Shown here one piece after another: positions 36,987 through 49,100 of a stretch of DNA of 64,000 nucleotides (positions are counted from its first letter, which is position 1; each line of letters opens with the position of its first letter). Made by a program: the position numbers and the translations under genes. This DNA comes from Cerrena zonata (taxonomy: Eukaryota > Basidiomycota > Agaricomycetes > Polyporales > Cerrenaceae). Under the pieces are notes generated by a model, which ran no database searches, was not told the DNA's origin, and saw nothing but the letters and a program-made list of their open reading frames with translations. The stretch covers positions 248,001 through 312,000 of the forward strand of contig JASBNA010000007.1 of assembly GCA_038087015.1 (NCBI GenBank), given 5' to 3'.

Positions 36987-38265
36987 CTACTTGAATCCCA
37001 GTATCCTAGAACTCAGAGGGAGTTTCGCTCGCAAGAACGCCTTCCACTGATCTGGCAAAGGCACTCGGATGCTATGTTCCAAGTCGTTCGTCGAGTTACT
37101 GTCTGTACGCGTAATACTACCACTGAACGTGATTCCTTCGAGCTTCACGAGACCTTTCAGTGTCATATCAAATGTGTGCCATTGGAAATCTGCCAACAAG
37201 TCCGCTGGATCACTGTCGGAATACACAATTTGAACTTCAAAGTGTGTCACAAATGTCGAAGGTAGTCGCCGTAGAATCCTTAGCACCAATCCAAATTGCG
37301 ACAATGCTCTCCTTTTCCAATCGAAGAAAGGTAGAGGATTGGCCATGGACCAAGTGCAAATTGATGCAAAGATACGAAGGGATATTGATCGGACACTCTG
37401 AGTAATAATGAAATCGCATGCTAAAATGGTAGAAGTTAATTATTTGCAACATGAGAGAGGATCACCAAATTTACTTACGATCGTCCGGAGGGAGGTGTTC
37501 GATTATAAAGTGCAGGTGATGTATGGAGCCAGCCGAGGAATATATAAATTCATCCGCTAACCCCCAGAACGCAAGCGCATAGATTGTGACATTGAAATTC
37601 TTGAGCCTAGAGGGAGATGGTTCCAGTCCTCCAATGAAGAAGCGTGGCCATGCCATGCCGTCAAGACACAATGACGTGAGCGAGTGACGACTGATGGTAC
37701 TTGCTACCTGGGTAGCCGGAGTGGTGTGGCCCTTCTTGTGCAAGTGATGATCCAACAATCGCAAGTCTTCGAGATAAGGTATTGATTCCAATAAGGTTAT
37801 GAGCTGATCTGGCGTCGAAGAACATTTGTGGAGTGTGAGTCTACGCAATGAATTCGGAAGAGGTGGTGGATCAAAACTAATCGTGGGCTCGGTGAATTTA
37901 AACTCCACCTGCTCAAGGACGAGTGAAGTAAGTTTCGGAAAGGATCTCAGGAGGGTGGCAACAAGTGACTCGAACAATGGGGCCGCCGGGTATATCAATG
38001 AAGCCGTAAGGTGCACCTCCCGAACGAGATTGGTGATATCTTCTCCTAAGGAGATGATATCCGTAAGAAAGCCATATTCGGATTCGGACCTGCGTATAAG
38101 CTCTGGCTTGTGCATATTATATCGCGCCACCACCCTGAAAAATATATGGAATCTAGCGTGGTGCAACCATGCTTTGTTGACCAACGCACAAGAGGTCAAC
38201 GTTGGACGATCATCGAGGTGATCGACAATGATATTTGATAATTCCTGGGGAAGTACAGGATTCAT
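36987..38265 (-). CDS. F-box protein with LRR-like C-terminal region
   Basis: Predicted substrate receptor of an SCF ubiquitin ligase. Two exons, 38265-37479 and 37420-36987, joined across a 58-bp intron (GTAAGT..TTTTAG); 1,221 nt, 406 residues. The start MNPVLPQELSNII puts the F-box at residues 4-45 (LPQELSNIIVDHLDD ... KAWLHHARF), the usual N-terminal position in this class. The frame is open for another 73 codons upstream, but that text looks non-coding. The rest has leucine-rich alternation typical of mushroom F-box families (LTSLVLEQVEF, LRRLTLHKC). Substrates cannot be inferred. It is independent of the broken F-box gene at 14,906. Confidence 0.85.
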
Positions 38266-38718
38266 TTGGCCTGAACGCTTCGTATCTATACCGGTGTAAT
38301 CAGCAAGAACTTTCAAGAGTAGAGAATTACCTTCGGAGTTTTTGAAAATAGTCCTCGACTCCGATTGATGGAGAAGGAGGAGGGAGTTTATGGACCTCAA
38401 GACAATGGGGATCCGATCCCGTTGCAGAATCCCACGGTTAGTATGCAAGTTGTATGGAGTGTAGCGACTCACAAGTTCGTACACTGACCATTCACATGTA
38501 TACTATGTCTGACATGCCATAATTAGCCGAACAGTCGTTGAACGATTCGGACAACGACACCATATTTGTCTACAGCAAGGAAAGTAGAGCCATCAAAACT
38601 CATCAAAATCACTCAAAACCTCGGGGAGCGCTACCTTCTCTCTGTGTTTTGTCCCACCATCCCCGTCCAGTCTTGTTCATTATTTTACAATGCAACATCG
38701 TGAATAAGTAGAAATTCA

Positions 38719-39652
38719 TCATGATGACTTCAACACAGCAAGGAATCTCAGTCGACAGTACATAATTGCCCACTTTCCATCATTACCGCGGCAATCCGCT
38801 TCGCAAATCTTCTCCACCTCCTTCATGATCGATTCCGCCTCTTCATCCGACATATCCCTTAAACAGGATGTACGAGCAAACGTTACCAACCAATCGTAAA
38901 GAGTACCCGGTAAAGGCGTCAGGCGGGGATGCAACCCAATCTCCTTCACTTCGAATCCCGCTCTTTCCAAGAGCTACAAGGTTTGGTTCATTATTCATGA
39001 GTGAGTTCTAGCCTCCAAACAATCTGACTCACCCCTTTGTATTCGTCAGCGGTGGGGAAATACCATGGATCCAATTTGACAGGGTCATAACCACGATGGC
39101 GTAACGCTTGATGAAGCGCAGAACGAACCCCGACAACGTTCAGGAATCCTCCGAGCTCTGCTGCGAATCGACCACCAGGTTTAAGTACCTTCTTCACACT
39201 CTCCAGAACTCCGACTGGGTTTCGTTTACACCAATGTAAAGTTGCGTTGGAAAATACTGCGTCGAAGTCGGTACTTAGCGAGCCATCCCATTCGGTGGGA
39301 AAGGTCAAGTCTTGGATATCCGAAACGAAGGCCTTTTGCAGTCCGTTCTTACGTGACTTGTCGACCTACAAGGCTAAATTCAGCACCGATTTCCAATGTA
39401 TATGCAGTATGGCGATCGCACCATGTTACCACTCCCATCCACACCAACGATTACACCGCCATCTTTCTGCGTCACAACCTTCTCAATCTGCAAAGTCAGC
39501 TCTCCACTTCCACATCCAAAGTCCATAATACGGTCTCCAGGTTTAGCATCGAGCAAAGATAAGACAGCAACAGTGTATGCATCAGAGTATACAAATGACG
39601 CGTTTCGGTTATAGGCTTCCGCAGACCAACCGTCCTTGTTCGGGGTCGACAT
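38719..39652 (-). CDS. SAM-dependent methyltransferase, trans-aconitate methyltransferase-like
   Basis: Class I Rossmann methyltransferase of 272 residues. Exons: 39652-39422, 39365-39033, 38973-38719. Motif I is MDFGCGSGELTL (residues 43-54), followed by an acidic loop ending in VDGSGNM; the FSNATLHW segment corresponds to motif IV, and LKPGGRF is the usual post-motif. This pattern (SxAxxxHW plus LxPGG) is shared by trans-aconitate 2-methyltransferases and many small-molecule O-methyltransferases. No transmembrane segment or targeting signal is seen. Its substrate is unknown. Lying 2.7 kb from the P450 gene, it could act in secondary metabolism, but primary metabolism is equally possible. 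Confidence 0.85.
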
Positions 39653-40353
39653 TTCGGATAGGCTAAGTGTGCTTTGGGGTGCTGCGTTGTCTGTCGTATA
39701 ACTTTCTTGCCTCCTTATATGCGTCGCGAACTACTCAAGGCCGGATTTAGACCTGGACTGGTGACTAGGAAGCGTTGGACTCTGGAGACTTCGGCCGAAA
39801 AGGTCCGATCACCATTGCAGTCGGTTTGCGGCGACCGAGGCCTATCAACTCACGTTAGGTGAGTGAGCGAACCAATCACAGGGGAAACGTATCGCCGTTT
39901 TGGGTGTGGTCACGGCATTGTTCAGTCCTGAAGCTTGATCTATAGCGACTACTTCATGCTTTCCACCTTCGTTCCAGACTCTCAAGCAAAGGGATCACCT
40001 CACTGATAGTTCCAGAGGCTCGTCCTTTTCCGTGTAACATATGCGAGATTGCCCTGTAATGGTTAACGGCGTTTATTAATAGTGTTCCCTATGACTCGCC
40101 CTCGTATTCTAAGGACCTGACCCTTTGATGATCAGGTAATATGATCTGAAGGCGAGTAGTGCATAGAGGACGCAATGCGGCCTAGTCGTATTATACCTAT
40201 CGAAGGCGCGAGGAAACACCTCTATTCAAGGATCAGTCCTCAGTGGGACAATAGTTATATAAGCTAGGCTGATGTATGTATGGAATACGAAAAGTATGTG
40301 ATCTTGTGTTACGTACGTGAATATCTGCCGCACCTTTGACTACATGAATCGAT
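39653..40353. other. Intergenic region
   Basis: No gene-like text. Promoter of the methyltransferase at the left, 3' flank of the BTB gene at the right. Confidence 0.5.
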
Positions 40354-40360
40354 TCATGTA
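40341..40360. repeat. Perfect 20-bp palindrome over the stop codon of the BTB gene
   Basis: The half-site TACATGAATC is followed directly by its exact reverse complement. The BTB stop codon (40,354-40,356) lies inside it. It could fold into a hairpin at the 3' end of the message or be a binding site; it could also be chance. Confidence 0.5.
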
Positions 40361-41581
40361 GATCCTTGTTGTAAATCCTTCGGTGGAAGGGCGATAAAGA
40401 AATCCCGCCAGTTCCTGCAGATGGTTCTCTGGAAATGGAGAGGATAACATCACCAAGCCGTAGTATGCTGACATTCATGGAGAAACTCACAGGTGTTATC
40501 GTCCATTTGAGCAGGACCTCGTTGATGCGTCTTTGAACACACTGCTGGCATTGTGTACATGGCAAGGAATATTTGAAAGACTCCAATGTATTCCGAATAA
40601 GGGCAGCGGAAACATCTGCATATTGGATGTTGAATATTCATGAAATTCTGTGGAGACTATGGTCACCAACCTGGACGGGCGCCGAGTACAAAATGAGAAG
40701 TGGTAGCTGACCAGGCCACTTTCATCATCTGGTATTCACGGAGTCCGCAGCGTGACGTAGGTTCATGTTCGTCGGGTTGACGAGACACAATACGCTGTAG
40801 CACATTCGCACGCGAGATGTGCATATTGTAAAGCATGCTCATATATTCGGAATTTAATCTGAGTAATGTGGGTTTGGAGATGGAGAGGGGTGAGATGGAC
40901 AGGAGGCACCCGGATGCTGCCCGTGCAAGTTCAAAGAGATCATATTCAGCCGCAACGATGTATACCTCGAGGGGTTGACGAGGCATTTGGAGGACAATGT
41001 CATCGAATAAGAATGTACCAGGACAGAGGTATAGATCTAATGCGATGCCATATTTTCCAAGCGTCTTCACCGCCTGCAGAAGGACCTCCAAGGGTGGAGA
41101 ATAGAGGCGGAAAGATATATGATATATGATATGGAGCACAACGTTCAGTGTTAATGCGTCCTCTGTGAGCTGTAGGGTCTCTCTTGGAATTTGCAATGGC
41201 CCGTAAAAGTACGGATTGATGAGAGAGGCGAATTGGTTATTTGAGGCGTCCAAAAGACGACTACGCTGAACGAAGAAATGAACTGCATCTTTAGATACGA
41301 GGATCATGTCTGATCCTCCAATATCTATATCCATGTAAGCATTGAATGCGGTCGATATGGCGATGGAGGTATGTTCCTCTTGTAGATCCATGATCGGCAT
41401 GCCGGGCTCCTGATGGGCGACATCAGTATCAAATTCCGGAAACGGTAGGACAACTTGAAGTACTGACAAAAGTGGTTTCGTCTATGTCACAACTTCCACC
41501 AGAGGAAACAGGCCCATCGTTTCCATCGTTCGTGTAAGTAATGGGTATCGTATCGATGTGAGGATCGTAGAGATTGTCCAT
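40354..41581 (-). CDS. BTB/POZ-domain protein
   Basis: Exons: 41581-41468, 41409-40671, 40615-40491, 40428-40354; 1,053 nt, 350 residues. After an acidic N terminus, the BTB fold begins near residue 60 (SDMILVSKDAVHFFVQRSRLL), with the typical internal segment ALTLNVVLHIIYH. The C-terminal part contains a CxxC pair (CTQCQQC) and Trp residues, as in the large Agaricomycete family of BTB proteins. Such proteins dimerise and can serve as Cullin-3 adaptors; the substrate is unknown. The start codon is the first ATG that reaches the domain in frame. The first intron has a GTCAGT donor; the others use GTTGGT and GTGAGT. Confidence 0.82.
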
Positions 41582-42334
41582 GGTGGTTTGGGGCCTTTGA
41601 GGCTCGCCTGAAGCCCAAGGAGAGACGTTTTTAAATAACACCAGCGTGGGGGTGAGAGGATCCCGACGGAGTACTAAGTCTCCTACCTAATTCCATCTAA
41701 ACCTTAGATACAATGGTCTAAAAAATTCAAACGCAGTTTATGCGTTCTCGGATGCAATAAAAAAGCAACTGTCACTGCAAGAATGCTTACCGGTCCATTT
41801 GTTTGGCAGAAATGAAATCTTACGAGGTAGAAGTGTGCATACTGGTCTAAGTTAAGATTTTGAATGGTGGAGCTTGAGCCTAGTATGTGTCGGTGGTGCG
41901 AAACTTCATAATATTAATAGAGTGAGTTACAGCTGTTTCAAGTCGATTATTCAGTCGCCAGGCAGTACGATCATGTTAGCCCCGATAACTCGGACTCAGA
42001 ACCCACTGGCTACCCATAGTTTTCACGATGTTACAATACCATACATTACGTATGTGTACGCCAAATGTACAAAAAAGTAGTGTGAGGTCATGCTAACAAT
42101 GTGGGTATAGTACAGAAAACAAAACGATGTGCAGACGAGCGGATGATGCAAGGCCAAAATGGACGTGAGACAGCGAGCAGGAAAAGAGTAGCAGTGAGAA
42201 TGAGAATGTATCGCGAACAATAATAAATGATAAAGTTCTAATGCAAGTAGGAAGAAAGGGGGGTCGTTAGTGACGGATAGAGAATAGGATGCTGAGTTGT
42301 TAAGCTATGATCCGAGTGATAGTATATAGTCCAT
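41582..42334. other. Intergenic region
   Basis: Promoter of the BTB gene at the left and 3' flank of the P450 gene at the right. No gene seen. Confidence 0.5.
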
Positions 42335-45327
42335 CTAAATGTCGTCAGGAGGCATGTATCGCATGCGGAGGGGCATCTGATTCCCAAGATGGGGTTCGGA
42401 TTTGACACAAGGACGAGTGACCACGCTAGGGAAAACGTCAGAACCTGCGCAAGAGATAACGTAGATGTACCACATACTTGACTTTCTTCTCGATCTCTAT
42501 CCCCTCGTCTAACGTGAAATCGATGTCACGGAGGATAACGTACAAGAAGATCTTGATCCTGATGAGTAGCAAAGTGGTTAGCCTCCCGAGGAACATGGCT
42601 ACGAGACATAAACGTACTCATTAATAGAGAACCGATAGCCAATGCAAGCTCTGTTGCCATTGATCGGATTACCGTTCAGGAACGTCAAGATCCCTCCCCA
42701 CAACCCCTGAACACCCCTCCTGTTCGGTACACTGGTTGTCTCACCAACCGTGTTGGTTTGTTGTTCAAGCCACCTCTCAGGCCTGAACACATCGGCGTCA
42801 TCCCCATACACACTCTTGCTCTTGTTGATCGCTTGAATGGGAATAGAAATAATATCGCCCTTGTTCAGCCGGATGATGTTCGCCGATCCATTCGTTAGCG
42901 GTTCGTCGGAACCTGGAAGGGGAGAGCGAAGAGGGGATGAAATAGGAATGATGCTGTCTTTCAAGGCAACTCGCATAGTAGTCGTGACTGGTGAGTTGAC
43001 TCGCAAACTTTCCCTAACCACGACATCCAGATAAGAGTTGTTGAGCACAGCTCCCAGTTCCTCCTCCGTAGAGGAACCCGAAGGAACAGCTGAAGAGTGG
43101 AGACGATGAATTTCCCGAAGCTCCCTTCTCAGCTTACGCTGGATTTCGTGTCCGTTGGGATCCTTGGCAAGAACGTAGAGCGTCCAAGTGAGAGCACTTG
43201 AGGTTGTCTCGTGACCAGCGGAGAGGAATGTACTGATTTGAGAGAGGGTTTCGGAGAGGGTGAGACGTTGAGTAGCAGGAAGTGACGGGGAGGCATTTGA
43301 ACGAACTGAAACGGCAAACAATTAGTTTCAACCGTTGGATAGATAGTAATGGAAATATCAAGGGACAAACTTACTCAGAACACTAAGAAGATCACGACCC
43401 TTCGTCCTCTCGTCCAAATCCTCATCACCGTCTGCTGTCTTCTCATCTCCATCTTCTGAGATTAGAGAGGTTGTATGCCGCGATGACTTGGATGCTGCAT
43501 TCAGCACCTCCTCACGTCTCTCGGTGATGAGTTGCATTCCGATCCTATTCATGGTCGCACGTGCCTGCTGCATCGTAGCGTTATCACGTTTCTACAACAG
43601 CATTCAGTCTCCCCGCAAAGATCATAGTCACTTAGATAGCACTCACAAATCGTCGCAAGATAGGGAACCATACTTGTAGAATGGTGAATATCCTAAATTG
43701 ACGGGCAGTGCTGAAGATGATTCCGAACGCTCTAGCAAGTTCGTTTTCTTCTTCCTCCCCTGCGCCATTCTCTCCCTCCTCACTAACGGCATCAACAGGA
43801 GCGGATGTGGGAGGCACTGTACTAGAAGGTATTGATGGTGCGGGAATTGTATGCCGAGATCTTCGTAACGTCCTTGCAGCAGTTGCTAATGAGTTGAAGG
43901 AGTATCCAAATCCTGAAGGAAAACAGAAAACCATGGACGTTAAAATCGTTAAGGGTAGGTCGTGAGGGAAACACCTAACCTGCGTCACCGATGGTATCCA
44001 AAGTAGCTCTCGCCAACCAGACCAGTACGTCCACTTTGGGGCCTTCGGTAGGCGACATGCCCGTATCTGATGAACTCGATGGAATCGTTACATATTGACT
44101 GGGACTGGTTGGAGTGTGCGACATAACATTTTCCACATCATTTGACGAAGGTTTCGATGTTCTCGGTCTAAGGCCAGCTCCGTCCGAAACAGACGTAGAG
44201 AATCCCGTCGAACTATTCGAGGTATGTAGAGTTTTAGAAGGTTCGAAACCAGCGAACGGGTTAGGGAGATGAATTAACGGTTTCCCATGACCGAGAGGCG
44301 ATGTGGGTTGTGCGTGCGGCGAGTCGATACTAGGGTTCGCGACGGGCTGCACCAAAGGATCCGAGGGTGAGGATGGCAGATTTGGAGAAGGCGGTGAGCT
44401 GGATGTCAGACTATGGTGACGAATGATGTCAAGCCAAATGTCTCGCAGCTGTTGTGATGTCTTAGCAATCCTGACAGCGGCATATGTGTATGAAGACAGA
44501 TAAAAAAAAGCCCGTACCTGACAAGCCTTTTCGTGAAATAATGGTGAGAGTGTACGTATATGTGATGCACTGAATGCGGGAGACTGTGAAGATAGAAAGT
44601 TAGTGAGTGTCCAATGGAAGCGTGCGCCACAAGGATCCAATGGAAGAAGTATGATGGACACATATTACTGGATGTCATACTAGACGGATGCGATGGTAAC
44701 GAAACAAAAGAACAATCTTGTTGCAGTACACTGACAACGACGACGTTAGGCGATGAACGCGTCGCAACGCAGATGATTCTTGACAGATGATGGTCACGTG
44801 AACGTGTAGCAGAGAGCACCGCACGAGGTGAATGCAAATATGAGGTGTAGAGACTCACTATGATTTTGCGCTGCGGATGACGATGTGAGCAACAGGACTG
44901 TAGATCACAAGTAGAGATTTACCTGTCTGTGGTGGTCGTTACCTTCAACAGTGAGCAATCCGTCGTGACCCGCGGCCATTTCGGCTAGAGCGTCCCGGAT
45001 AAAGTCTGGTTTGGGAAAGTCATATGCGTGACCCAAAATATGGGAGACAGCCAGAGGGTCTGTGGTCATGAGCCTGTGTCCACCTACGAAGCCTCTGTAG
45101 ACGAAGGTATGTCCATATGAAGCAGTCCAGCGAGCGACGAGGTTGTTATTCTCCTGATCATGCATTTCCTTGAGGTTCCCAATGAAAAATGACCGGGAAG
45201 GCGGTCCTGGCAGTCCGCGGAGTGGGGAAACATATTGTCGAAAGAGGAGAGTGATAAAGGTACCTAGAATGTAGAGTACCACAGCTGCAGAAAGGGACAC
45301 GAATATTAGGAGAGCTGGGTAGAACAT
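42335..45327 (-). CDS. Cytochrome P450 with long low-complexity insertions
   Basis: Membrane-anchored haem monooxygenase. Exons: 45327-44923, 44870-44859, 44583-44518, 44448-43980, 43912-43647, 43591-43375, 43305-42618, 42558-42478, 42425-42335; 2,295 nt, 764 residues, against roughly 500-560 usual for fungal P450s. There is an N-terminal membrane anchor (2-30), then the Pro-rich hinge RGLPGPPS, I-helix AGHETTS (508-514), ExxR as ESLR (577-580), PERW, and the haem loop ending NRACIG with Cys699. Excess length comes from a Ser/Pro/Thr-rich insert of over 100 residues near 175-285, a Pro/Glu insert near 340-370, an acidic one near 450-470, and smaller ones later. The haem loop reads FLNGNPINGNRACIG, with an NGN word repeated, so the canonical FxxGxRxC spacing is altered. 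The 12-nt second exon is bounded by consensus splice sites. Substrate unknown. Confidence 0.87.
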
Positions 45328-45957
45328 GACTGCATTAGACAGAGGGGGGTCGTGGGGCCGCGGTTGTTAGAAGGTACCCCGAGGTGGCCGTCGTTGCGCA
45401 GTAGTCGTCACGAAGAGACCTGAGCTCGTTGTCGCCGCCGTCGTCGGGGGATGGAGGGAGCAAGAGGAGAAAGAGATGAGAGAGAGAGGACGGACATTGT
45501 TAAAATGCTGATTCCCTTTGGCCTACTCCCTCAGCGTGCGATCACAGCTGATCACAGATCTCCCTCTCGATCACCCCGAGACCACCGACATCCCCGGCAC
45601 TGCCTCTTCCATATATGGTATCCCTCCTTCCATATACGGAATCTTCTCGTCCAATTTGGAAGGATCGGCGCTAGCGAGTGTGGGGAGTGTGTGTTTGTTG
45701 GCGTGCCTGGCTGCCTGAACCTTGATTCAGGCTGCCCTCAATGACGATATCGTTTCAGCAATCGCCACGAGGGCAGAACATCTGCTGTATCTATCTGGAT
45801 TCTGGACCATCATGGCTTATCTGATATGCGTGTCCTTCGCGCCTCATGCAAAACACAACAGACCGACTTGGTTGTCGCTCCCTTAGAAGCCACCAGGAAG
45901 GCATCTATCCGGCTAGAAACAAGTGTTCTTCCCGTTTATCCAATACTTAGTTGAAAG

Positions 45958-46110
45958 ATGCTCCCAACAGCCCGCCTTGAAGCCGTCACCCTACCCGAGC
46001 TCGCCTTAAAACTGATCACGTTGCTCCCCTGAGATGACGTTTGCCTCCATGTGCACTTCTTCTCACCATGTCTTCCCAGGTTCTGGATAGACATCCAATG
46101 TACTTGGCGC
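45958..46110 (+). pseudogene. Probable F-box protein relic
   Basis: From the ATG at 45,958 the text reads MLPTARLEAVTLPELALKLI, then a TGA at 46,030, then continues in the same frame with a CLPRFWIDIQ segment. The spacing of a proline-leucine start, hydrophobic helix, and CxxFWxxIQ is that of an F-box N terminus. No conserved text follows beyond 46,110. The call rests on a short motif and is tentative. Confidence 0.35.
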
Positions 46111-49100
46111 TTTCTATCTCTTTGTTCTTATACTGTCCAAGTCGATATAATACCTCCCCGCTACTCGTGTGGGTGTAGGGATCGGACCTTCCATGAGAAT
46201 GCTTCCATAAACCTGCCCATTCTTCACTTATCCCCTCTTCGCTTGAGGGGTCGGAGGACTGCCTTATATCGGAAGATTGTTCGTTTGGTGGTATATCCGA
46301 TGATTCGTGGCGTTTGTGAGCTACTTTTATCAGGCTATCAAGATATCCTTAGCATCTGGGTCGGGGGTCTCGGAGATGATGGGGTCTCCCCACTAGTGCG
46401 TTTATTGTTAATCCTATGGATGTGGTGTATGTGTACCCCGATTCCCGCCCTTGGAAAATATTCAGGCCTAAATGTACCATCGCTAGTACTTGATCAAAAT
46501 TGTTGTCTAGCCCAACAAACCGCTCTCTCTCTTCAAACTGTACCCCGTTTAATTATGTGCTTGCTCGCCCTGCCGTAATTAATATTGTGTGAGTACATCG
46601 AAGTCTCTCAATTTCTCTACATGGCTAAATACAGTCAAATTACGAAACAGACACCGAGCCTCGTTTCAATCTATTCTAGGGGCTTACAGGAATGAAAGCT
46701 TGTTATACCCAATTGGTATTCCTTCGGCACGGCATCGTTCTATCGCCGACTTGGGACGCCACTCAGAAGGTCTATTATCCGGGATACAAGCGTCTCAAAT
46801 TCGAGAAAATAGGTACTACCATCTCAATGATGTGTATGATCCTTTCGGTGGTATCGGACAACTCATTGACTAGCTCATTGGACGGTAGATGATCTTCCAT
46901 CTCCCAGAACCTCCTTACCTTTCACTGGCTTTCAGAAAGCAACCGTTGAGAATGCCATTTGTTGGCGATCTCGACCAGGAGTCAGAGACGATCTTACAAC
47001 TTGACATTGGTGACATCACAGATCCCCGGATATTTAGGAGGTATCAAACTAAACCACGTTCATTGTAAGAAGATCACCCATTGTGCTGGAATACATCCTT
47101 CCCTATCAGATAATTGTGCAGACCCCTGTCTCTGCGGCGTTCAGGTTCATCACAATTTCTGGCAAGGGTCGCTCCAACTTCGGAATACTACAACCAAAAA
47201 CCGCAAGGTCGAGATACTTACCTGTAGACGTCATCAAGATCTTCGCGTTCGTCTGTGAAATACGAACCAACACTTCATTATGTGCCAAAGACGTAGACCA
47301 CTTATCCCCCAAATCTCTGGCAGAATCGAGTGCTTGTGGCGGTGGCTCTTAGACCTCACGAGGCCTCACGCGCACGACCCATGTCGTCGGCGATATGGAT
47401 GACATTCCTGTTGCTTGGGGTTGGTGGTTCATACTTCTTGACGATCACCCTGACCTGGTGTCTGCACATCGTCGGGAGCAGTGGGACTGCTATAAATAAT
47501 CTAATCTTGGAGATATAATTGACGTAACAAACGAGTTCGATCTTCAGCCTGACATCTCCGCCTCTTGTATGGAAGTTCGGGCATCAGGTCTTTCCCCGAG
47601 TCTATTAACTTATCTCTAGAGGATATACTACACTATAGCGGACGAAGATGATCTTTTGGCTCGTTGACCTAGAGAAGCGGTAGAAAGCCTTGCCACATTT
47701 GGTGGAACGGTTGACTACGATCGCCGTGTCGTGAGCCACTCAAAGCTGATGGCTACTCGTGGATACTACATGCTCTCTCCGCCGGTCCAATTTTGAGGGT
47801 CATAACAATGTGCCATGTTAACCTATCCTGTTCCTTGTTGACCAATCTCGGTAATGCATTACAAGTTACGTCTGGCTCCGCTAGCCTCCACCACGAAGTC
47901 CATCTCTGGATTACAACCTTTGATACTACGAGTGTTCCTTGGGTGTCGGAGGATGTAAGAGTATAACCTACTTATCAATACTCTTTCTAGAACAGAAATC
48001 AGCCAGCAGAGCCTGAGTCACTTATCTTTATCGTCGTGACGCTTAGGTTAGCTAGATAGTCCTTGTAAATGACAGTATGGTATATTCAGGTCTATCACTT
48101 ACCAGCGATTTCCTTTCTAGTAACGGACTTGACATGCTTGACTGAAGTGCAAGTCGTATATTACGCATCGTGCAGTTGCGTTACCAAACTACTTCACCTT
48201 TCAAATCATTTGCATGACGTTGACGTACGCTTCCTTTCAATCCAGAGATCGGAAGGCCTTCGAATTCAGATACAGTTTGTAAGGTTTAGCAGTTGTTGAC
48301 AGGGACCTGTTCAATTCAGCAACTACTGAGCCCGATAGGGTTGTATAACCAAATCGCTTCCTCTGAGCCTAGCCCTATCTTCTCTGTCACCGGCATTTTT
48401 TGGGGTCCAGCTACCTGGTCGATCTGTTGATGCTTCTCTGTAGCAGAGGTACATTCGCGGATGGAGCTTTAAGGTTTCAGGACCGTGACTCAAGACAACA
48501 TCGGTTCCGAGTCAGTTACTCCCCGAGTACTCTTCACGTACTACTGATGAAAGCCTACTGATGGAGCGCTGCTTTCTTAGTAACATTTTCTGCGCCTAGG
48601 TACTTTGCGTCTGCAGTAGATATCCAACGTCCGACTCGTCTGAGCTCCCTGTCACCCTTGAACCTTCTTCTAGACAGTTTCTCCATCAAATAGGAAGCAG
48701 TTCAAACAGCCCTTGATACGTAGAACATGTCTGCGGTCTCTACAGGAAGTCGCTTGTCATAATATGGTATGCATTAAGTTTATATAAAATGTCCAAGGTT
48801 CAACGCCCATATCTGTAGATCGCCACAGCGGTCGTATGTATTGGAAATGAACAATCCGTTATCTACCCCATCGAGAGATCCTCGGAGGTTGAGTTAGCAC
48901 GTTCGCGGGAACGTATACGATGAATGACCCTTGAATGGCCCTATAGCTCACCTATGACATCGTTGGGTGTCATACGGAATTACATTTACGAATGTTCCTG
49001 CAGTTGCAATCTAATTCTATTGGATAGTTATTGGAATTTGATTTGCGGTAGGCGCAAGCATTGGCGAACCTATCCGCAGTGTTTTGTTCCTCGGATATTA

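Noticed and set aside
46051..46578. 175-codon + strand frame in the gene-poor stretch
   Set aside because: Only its first residues overlap an F-box-like relic; the remainder has no protein character and the relic itself contains a stop.
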